Source: JAGHAJ01 sp964559865 [NCBI: uncultured Synergistota bacterium] (GTDB lineage: Bacteria; Synergistota; JAGHAJ01). Taken from it: DNA of 28,645 nucleotides. The stretch covers positions 1 through 28,645 of the forward strand of contig CAZLJD010000011.1 of NCBI GenBank assembly GCA_964559865.1, given 5' to 3'. Positions 24,367-28,645 of the stretch are shown here, one piece after another (the stretch's first letter is position 1; the number at the start of each line of letters is the position of its first letter). The notes under the pieces are model-generated. The model had not been told where the DNA came from, made no database searches, and saw only the letters and a list, made by a program, of their open reading frames with translations. The position numbers were made by a program, and so were the translations under genes.

Positions 24367-25305
24367 ATGAAGTCGGTAATTGCGGGATTATTAATACTTT
24401 TCTGTGTTGGGTTTGTGTTCTCTGAAAAGGCAGTAGGTAAGTTATCTGTAGTTAGTTTGATAGATAAAAATAGTAGTGCAGGTGAGCTTGTAAGTTTCCT
24501 AATAAGAATTTCTGAGATGCAAAACCACACAGGTATGCATGTGAAGTATACCTACGGAAGTAAGAAAACACCAGTACTCAAGAGTCTGTTTGACCTCTCA
24601 AGTAGGGGGAAGCACCCAATTGTATTCATGGATATATCTTCTTTTCCCCTGATTCTTTCTTGCAAAAATACAAATATAACAGATCTCACGTATATTTCCC
24701 TCATTGCAAGGGATCCTTATGTGTTGGTAACAAGAAAAGATTTTTCTTGGAAGACTCTCTCACAGTTTGTGGAAGCAGGTAGGAAAGTAGATAACCGTGT
24801 TACTATAGGAGTCTCTGAAAATGGAGTGTCTGGAATACTCGGAAGGTCTATAGAAAAGCTCTCTGGTATAAAGTTTCTTTTAGTTTATATAGAAAGCTTA
24901 GAGGGTAAAGTTTCATCTATCATGAGTGGCAAGATAGGAACAGCAATACTACCACTGAGCTGGATATATCCACGAATTTACAAGCTAAATAGATTGAGGA
25001 TACTTGCTGTAGTTGGAGACAAGCGCGCACGTGTCTTGCCAAATATCCCTTCCTTTAGAGATGTTGGAATTAAGGGTTTACCAAATGGAAATGTGATTTT
25101 CGTGGTGGGATCTCAAGGGATGTCATCTACTGAACTTGGGTATGTCAGAAACATCTTGAAGAAGGCATTCAAAGATAGCGAGTGGCAATCCTTCTGTAAG
25201 AGTAGGGGATATGAACCCATTAAACCCACCAACTCAGGTGGGTTTAATTATGTAAGAACAGAGTTTGAGAAGGTAAAAAGAGTTTTATCTCCGAAAACGA
25301 AATAG
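24367..25305 (+). CDS. Divergent TctC/Bug-type solute-binding protein
   Basis: This 312-residue exported protein has a signal peptide (MKSVIAGLLILFCVGFVFS). It matches tripartite tricarboxylate transporter receptors in the order of blocks: DLTYISLIARDPYVLVTRK, then SQFVEAGRK, the hydrophobic SGILGRSIEKLSGIKF, LRILAVVGDKRARVLPNIPSFRDVGIKG and a terminal EFEKVKRVL. The N-terminal GGxxD ligand loop of typical Bug proteins is missing, being replaced by DKNSSAGEL. No TctA or TctB genes lie nearby, so it is an orphan; its ligand and partner are unknown. A perfect 12-base hairpin lies inside its 3' end. ATG 24367 is preceded by GGTGGAG. Confidence 0.72.
   Translation: MKSVIAGLLILFCVGFVFSEKAVGKLSVVSLIDKNSSAGELVSFLIRISEMQNHTGMHVKYTYGSKKTPVLKSLFDLSSRGKHPIVFMDISSFPLILSCKNTNITDLTYISLIARDPYVLVTRKDFSWKTLSQFVEAGRKVDNRVTIGVSENGVSGILGRSIEKLSGIKFLLVYIESLEGKVSSIMSGKIGTAILPLSWIYPRIYKLNRLRILAVVGDKRARVLPNIPSFRDVGIKGLPNGNVIFVVGSQGMSSTELGYVRNILKKAFKDSEWQSFCKSRGYEPIKPTNSGGFNYVRTEFEKVKRVLSPKTK
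25219..25248. other. Strong perfect hairpin inside the 3' end of the TctC-like gene
   Basis: ATTAAACCCACC (25219-25230) and its exact complement (25237-25248) surround the loop AACTCA. It lies within coding sequence, 57 bases before the stop, encoding IKPTNSGGFN. Neither side is followed by a long T run, so it is not a standard terminator. It might slow RNA decay from the 3' end or act as a weak bidirectional terminator, because the convergent yggS gene ends 13 bases beyond the coding region. Confidence 0.6.
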
Positions 25306-25318
25306 CCACTATTCCTAA

Positions 25319-25981
25319 TTAAGAACGTGGTCCAAATATTGCTGTTCCTATCCTTACAATATTCGCTTTTTCTTGTATTGCAATATGGTAATTGTGGCTC
25401 ATCCCCATTGACAGATATCGCATTTCAACATTTGGGAGGTGAAGGTTATCTATTTTCTCGAATAGCATACGCATCTCCTTGAAATATATTCTTGACCCTT
25501 CTGGGTTTTCCACATATGGTTCTATGGTCATCAAGCCCTTTATTCTTATCCATTGTAGATGCGAAATGTTCTCTACCAGATCTGCCAGTTCCTCAGGGAG
25601 AATACCAGACTTAGAAGTTTCACGACCTATGTTTACCTGAATAAGAATCGGCATCACCTTACGAACCATGCTACACCTTTTGTTTATTTCCTGTGCAATT
25701 TTGAATGAATCAACTGTTTCTATCATGTCAAATAGCTTCACAGCATCCTTCACCTTGTTCTTCTGTAAGTGTCCTATTAAGTGCCATGCTATCTTTTCCT
25801 CTATATAGGGATACTTGGTTTTTGCTTCTTGTACATAATTTTCGCCAATTGCGTGGATACCCGCTGAGATGGCTTCCTTTATCTCTTCTACACTTCTTGT
25901 CTTTGTAGCAGCAACTACCATCACACCATTAGGTATCTTTTCGAGAATCTCTTTCACCCTAATGTATACCTCTCCTTGCAT
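25319..25981 (-). CDS. yggS: YggS-family PLP homeostasis protein
   Basis: This 220-residue alanine-racemase N-type barrel binds PLP without known catalytic turnover and helps PLP and amino-acid homeostasis. PLP-lysine 27 lies in AATKTRS. Other family blocks are IGENYVQEA, WHLIGHLQKNK, VNIGRETSKSG, GLMTIEPY, and the terminal YLSMGMSHNYHIAIQ and VRIGTAIFG. Length is usual. GGAGG is 6 bases upstream of the ATG, in the 13-base gap after asnS, so the two are cotranscribed. Confidence 0.94.
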   Translation of the reverse strand: MQGEVYIRVKEILEKIPNGVMVVAATKTRSVEEIKEAISAGIHAIGENYVQEAKTKYPYIEEKIAWHLIGHLQKNKVKDAVKLFDMIETVDSFKIAQEINKRCSMVRKVMPILIQVNIGRETSKSGILPEELADLVENISHLQWIRIKGLMTIEPYVENPEGSRIYFKEMRMLFEKIDNLHLPNVEMRYLSMGMSHNYHIAIQEKANIVRIGTAIFGPRS

Positions 25982-25994
25982 CTTTAACCTCCGT

Positions 25995-27296
25995 TTAAGG
26001 ATAGATTCTGTATATGGTTCTTGGAAATGGGATAGCCTCTCTTATATGTCTTATGCCCGTTATCCATGCAACTAACCTCTCTATTCCCATACCAAATCCG
26101 CTGTGTGGCACTGCCCCCCATCTCCTAAGGTCAAGATACCATTCATATGCCTCCACGGGCAGATCATTCTCTTTTATACGTTTATAAAGTACATCGTACT
26201 CCCATATCCTTTCTGATCCACCTATTATTTCACCATACCCTTCTGGTGCTAACATATCATCACAGAGAACCTCTTTGTCATTATCAGGATTTGGTTGCAT
26301 GTAAAATGCCTTTATATCCTTAGGATAATTATATACCATTACAGGCCTGTCAAATTTCTGTGATATGATTGTTTCTTCATCGCCTCCAATGTCGTCTCCC
26401 CATCTTGCCTCTTTTCCAGCTCTCTTCAATATTTCTATTGCTTCGGTGTAGCTTATACGTGGAAAGGGCGTTTTTACGTTTGTTAGCTTACCCGTATCTC
26501 TGCCAAGCATTTCCAAGTAGTCTTTAGCATTTTTTAGGACCCTCTCTACCGTATATGCAACAAGTTCTTCCTGAAGTCTCATATTATCTTCGTGTCCATA
26601 ATACGCCACCTCAGCCTCAACCATCCAGAATTCTGTGAGATGCCTCCTCGTTTTCGACTTTTCTGCCCGGAAAGTTGGACCAAAGCAATAGACCTTTCCA
26701 AGCGATTGAATTGCTGCCTCCAAATATAGCTGTCCTGTCTGAGAAAGATATGCCTTTCCAAGGTCAAAATACTCTATATCAAACAAATTTCCAGCAGACT
26801 CACCTATGGAGCCTGTGAGAATAGGAGAGTCTATCAAAACAAATCTGTTTTCATAGAAAAAGTCTCTTATTGCCTTGACGATTTCATTTCTCACCTTCAT
26901 TATAGCCCACTGCCTCTTTGATCTTAGCCAAAGGTGTCTGTGCTCCATGAGGAAGTCCACACCATGCTCTTTCTTAGATATAGGGTAATCCTCTTTGGGT
27001 ACATGAACTATATCTATAGATGTTACATCTATTTCATAACCACCCGGTGCACGCTCTTCTTCTCTAACCACACCACTAAGGATCATGCTTGTCTCTATCT
27101 TGAGTTTTTTTACTCTCTTAAAGACTTCATCTTCAAACTTCTCTTTTTCCATGATGGCTTGGATAAATCCTGTGCCATCCCTTATCTGTAAAAAATGAAT
27201 CTTGCTACTCGACCTTTTGTTATACATCCAACCTTTAATCGTAACCTCTTGTCCAACATATTTGGAAATATCTTCAATGTAAACCCATTTCGACAT
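25995..27296 (-). CDS. asnS: Asparaginyl-tRNA synthetase
   Basis: It charges tRNA-Asn. The 433 residues begin with an OB-fold anticodon domain (about 1-105; VTIKGWMYNKRSS and FLQIRDGTGFIQA), then the class II core with motif 2 FGPTFRAEKSKTRRHLTEFW and motif 3 GMGIERLVAWITGI. The FRAEKSKTRRHLTEFWMVE block and IGESAGNLF are AsnRS-type and separate it from AspRS and archaeal-type AspRS. ATG 27296 is chosen over an upstream open frame because GGGAGGAG lies 6 bases before it and the OB fold starts there. It overlaps the trmN-like gene by 23 bases. Confidence 0.95.
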   Translation of the reverse strand: MSKWVYIEDISKYVGQEVTIKGWMYNKRSSSKIHFLQIRDGTGFIQAIMEKEKFEDEVFKRVKKLKIETSMILSGVVREEERAPGGYEIDVTSIDIVHVPKEDYPISKKEHGVDFLMEHRHLWLRSKRQWAIMKVRNEIVKAIRDFFYENRFVLIDSPILTGSIGESAGNLFDIEYFDLGKAYLSQTGQLYLEAAIQSLGKVYCFGPTFRAEKSKTRRHLTEFWMVEAEVAYYGHEDNMRLQEELVAYTVERVLKNAKDYLEMLGRDTGKLTNVKTPFPRISYTEAIEILKRAGKEARWGDDIGGDEETIISQKFDRPVMVYNYPKDIKAFYMQPNPDNDKEVLCDDMLAPEGYGEIIGGSERIWEYDVLYKRIKENDLPVEAYEWYLDLRRWGAVPHSGFGMGIERLVAWITGIRHIREAIPFPRTIYRIYP

Positions 27297-28029
27297 TTTG
27301 TTCTCCTCCCATCTCTTGATATACAGATTTAAACTCCTCTGTAAATGTTCCATCTGAGTTGTACATAATAAGAGGGGGAAGCACCTTCGCTATATTTTTC
27401 CCTCCCTTTGTGCACTTTAACAATATGAATTCAGCATCTTTCGAGATATATGAATGAACAAGTTTTACCTCTTTCGGTGGCAAGTTATGCTCTGTAAGGC
27501 TGACAAATAGCCTCGTTATACTTTCAGGCTTGTGTATCATGTATAAATACCCCTTTGTTGGTAACAAGTAAGAAGCAGCTTTTACAACCCCTTGAAGGCT
27601 TACTTTCCACTCATATCTGGATATGAGCTTACTCCAAGAGTTTGTAACCCTCCCACTGTTCAGTGGCATATATGGTGGATTTGTAATCACTATGTCGAAT
27701 GACCCTGGCGCAAATAGTTCTTCTACCTTGTTTATGTCTCCCCTTATTACCTTTACGTTGTCGAGCTTATTAAGCTTTACACCTTCCTGTGCAGCTTCTA
27801 TGAACTCTTCCACTATGTCTATACCAACTATTTCCACATCAGGGTACCTATATCCAAGCAGTATGGGAATGATACCCGTACCAGTTCCCAAATCTATTAC
27901 TCTCTTTTTCCCCTTAACACTTACAAAGTGTACTAATATAATAGGGTCTACAGAGAATCTGTATCCGTTTTTTAACTGTACTACTTTCACCTTTCTATTC
28001 AGAATGTCATCAACTACAAACTCGACCAA
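27274..28029 (-). CDS. tRNA1(Val) adenine-N6-methyltransferase-like protein (TrmN6/YfiC)
   Basis: This 251-residue SAM methyltransferase has an N-terminal GYRFSVDPIILVHF (typical of the TrmN6/YfiC group), motif I DLGTGTGIIPILL (46-58), and the adenine-N6 motif NPPY at 117-120. E. coli TrmN6 methylates A37 of tRNA-Val. The C-terminal 20 residues are unlike the family. I prefer TTG 28029, 8 bases after AAGGG, over GTG 28038 which lies in that site. It leads the asnS-yggS operon. Fittingly, a tRNA-Val gene stands 50 bases away in the opposite direction, although its anticodon is CAC rather than the UAC of the known substrate. Confidence 0.8.
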   Translation of the reverse strand: MVEFVVDDILNRKVKVVQLKNGYRFSVDPIILVHFVSVKGKKRVIDLGTGTGIIPILLGYRYPDVEIVGIDIVEEFIEAAQEGVKLNKLDNVKVIRGDINKVEELFAPGSFDIVITNPPYMPLNSGRVTNSWSKLISRYEWKVSLQGVVKAASYLLPTKGYLYMIHKPESITRLFVSLTEHNLPPKEVKLVHSYISKDAEFILLKCTKGGKNIAKVLPPLIMYNSDGTFTEEFKSVYQEMGGEQNVEMGLH

Positions 28030-28040
28030 TAAAATCACCC

Positions 28041-28069
28041 TTGCAATCTACTCTTATCGTATGTATAAT
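28041..28069 (+). promoter_or_regulatory. tRNA-Val promoter
   Basis: TTGCAA (28041-28046) and a perfect TATAAT (28064-28069) are 17 bases apart. Predicted start is near 28076, 4 bases before the mature tRNA, leaving a very short leader. Confidence 0.75.
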
Positions 28070-28079
28070 AGTGAGGGCT

Positions 28080-28154
28080 GGGCGATTGGCTCAGTGGTAG
28101 AGCGCTTCCTTCACACGGAAGAGGTCGCTGGTTCGATCCCAGCATCGCCCACCA
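28080..28154 (+). tRNA. tRNA-Val(CAC), CCA encoded
   Basis: The acceptor GGGCGAT pairs with ATCGCCC; D stem GCTC/GAGC; anticodon stem CTTCC/GGAAG with loop TTCACAC, anticodon CAC (reads GTG); T stem GCTGG/CCAGC with loop TTCGATC. Discriminator A is followed by encoded CCA. All stems are perfect. Confidence 0.97.
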
Positions 28155-28195
28155 CTTTTATTATAAGCTCTACTGCGACTTTTGTCTATAGAGTA

Positions 28196-28223
28196 TTGAC
28201 AACGAGAGATAACAAGATATAAT
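28196..28223 (+). promoter_or_regulatory. Consensus promoter for the tRNA-Thr/Tyr/Thr-tuf unit
   Basis: Perfect TTGACA (28196-28201) and perfect TATAAT (28218-28223) are 16 bases apart. The predicted start near 28230 is 6 bases before tRNA-Thr. It is the only full-consensus promoter in the window and no further promoter is seen before tuf, so tuf is probably transcribed from here. Confidence 0.85.
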
Positions 28224-28235
28224 AAGGAAGGTCAA

Positions 28236-28310
28236 GCCGGCGTAGCTCAGCGGTAGAGCAGCTGACTTGTAATCAGCAGGTCGTCCGTTCAAATCGGATC
28301 GCCGGCTCCA
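28236..28310 (+). tRNA. tRNA-Thr(TGT), CCA encoded
   Basis: Acceptor GCCGGCG pairs with CGCCGGC; D stem GCTC/GAGC; anticodon stem GCTGA/TCAGC with loop CTTGTAA, anticodon TGT (reads ACA and other ACN); T stem GTCCG/CGGAT with one G-T pair and loop TTCAAAT. Discriminator T precedes CCA. Confidence 0.97.
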
Positions 28311-28318
28311 TTTAGAAA

Positions 28319-28404
28319 GGGGAGGTACCCAAGTGGCTAAAGGGGGCGGACTGTAAATCCGTTGGCATTGGCCTACGAAGGTTCGAATCCTTCCCTCCCC
28401 ACCA
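28319..28404 (+). tRNA. tRNA-Tyr(GTA), CCA encoded
   Basis: Class II tRNA with a long variable arm, as in bacterial tRNA-Tyr. Acceptor GGGGAGG pairs with CCTCCCC; anticodon loop CTGTAAA gives GTA; T stem GAAGG/CCTTC with loop TTCGAAT; A then CCA at the end. It lies 8 bases after tRNA-Thr(TGT). Confidence 0.97.
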
Positions 28405-28420
28405 TCTGAAGCGTGAGGAA

Positions 28421-28496
28421 GCCCACGTAGCTCAGTTGGTAGAGCGTGTCCATGGTAAGGATAAGGTCACCGGTTCGAGTCCGGTCGTGGGCTCCA
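28421..28496 (+). tRNA. tRNA-Thr(GGT), CCA encoded
   Basis: Acceptor GCCCACG pairs with CGTGGGC; D stem GCTC/GAGC; anticodon stem TGTCC/GGATA (one G-T pair) with loop ATGGTAA, anticodon GGT (reads ACC and ACT); T stem ACCGG/CCGGT with loop TTCGAGT. T then CCA. It is directly upstream of tuf, a placement shared with E. coli thrT-tufB. Confidence 0.97.
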
Positions 28497-28531
28497 CTGT
28501 TTACAAAATAAAGAGGGGGTAAAGATAGGAG

Positions 28532-28645
28532 ATGGCAAAGGAGAAGTTTGAGAGGACGAAGCCGCATTTGAATGTGGGGACGATAGGGCATATTGATCAT
28601 GGTAAGACGACGTTGACGGCGGCGATAACGAGGGTGTTATCGTTG
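28532..28645 (+). CDS. tuf: Translation elongation factor Tu, 5' part only
   Basis: The 38 visible residues, starting [16 protein letters not shown], are the unmistakable N-terminus of EF-Tu, the GTPase that brings aminoacyl-tRNA to the ribosome. The G1 motif GHIDHGKT is at residues 19-26, with Ile where many species have Val. GGAG is just upstream of the ATG. Codon use (GCG, ACG, AAG, TTG) differs sharply from nearby genes, as expected of a very highly expressed gene in this genome. The gene continues past the right edge and shares its transcript with the three tRNAs before it. Confidence 0.98.
   Translation, partial: MAKEKFERTKPHLNVGTIGHIDHGKTTLTAAITRVLSL

Noticed and set aside
27623-28222. 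A 199-residue plus-strand open frame running across the methyltransferase gene and into tRNA-Val
   Set aside because: It is the antisense shadow of the trmN6-like gene, low in complexity (Ser/Thr/Pro), has no ribosome site, and reads through a tRNA.
1-28645. CRISPR array, prophage, insertion sequence or defence island
   Set aside because: No regularly spaced repeats, transposase, integrase or phage structural genes were seen; nearly all sequence belongs to recognisable metabolic or housekeeping genes.

Overview
The window looks like chromosome from an anaerobic, probably thermophilic bacterium. Isoleucine is mostly ATA and arginine almost always AGA or AGG, as is common in thermophiles. Genes are tightly packed, often with 4-base ATGA/GTGA overlaps, behind strong AAGGAGG-type ribosome sites. 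Anaerobic life is indicated by a Cys-type formate dehydrogenase joined to a NuoF-type flavoprotein and by a class I hybrid cluster protein. I cannot fix the phylum; a Thermotogota-, Coprothermobacterota-, Synergistota- or Clostridia-like lineage would fit. One gene resembles Thermus glucose-binding protein.

Layout. 1-3836 (+): end of a NuoF-like subunit, formate dehydrogenase large subunit, and mobA for its cofactor. 3817-5100 (-): a secreted metallo-beta-lactamase-fold protein and a small membrane PH-domain protein. 5186-7623: hcp (-) and a divergent Crp/Fnr-type regulator (HcpR-like, +) sharing a 103-base region with a perfect palindrome centred 41.5 bases upstream of the predicted hcp start. 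7624-8280 (-): a 5'-truncated TagF-like relic. 8354-12563 (+): a glucose/mannose-type ABC uptake operon without its ATPase, ending in threonine aldolase. 12555-13706 (-): an MFS exporter. 13783-22443 (+): one long apparent operon with an ion transporter, aspartate kinase, MscS channel, a divergent PEP carboxykinase-like protein, dapA, dapB and a D-cysteine desulfhydrase-like enzyme, followed by a 54-residue YjfB-like protein and a strong terminator. 22800-25305 (+): four poorly characterised genes (unknown, CsgG/FlgT-like, RuvX-like, orphan TctC-like). 25319-28029 (-): trmN6-like, asnS, yggS. 28041-28645 (+): tRNA-Val, tRNA-Thr, tRNA-Tyr, tRNA-Thr and the start of tuf.

How they fit. The first block oxidises formate and passes electrons to NAD(P). 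Hcp with its regulator handles nitrosative stress. The sugar operon imports hexose with a borrowed ATPase. The long operon joins aspartate-family amino acid synthesis to an oxaloacetate/PEP enzyme and to ion and osmotic channels. The 3' end is housekeeping translation. I saw no transposase, CRISPR array, prophage or complete new defence system. The least explained parts are the 22800-25305 cassette, the altered PEP carboxykinase active site, and the regulatory DNA at 6848-6945 and 8284-8411.
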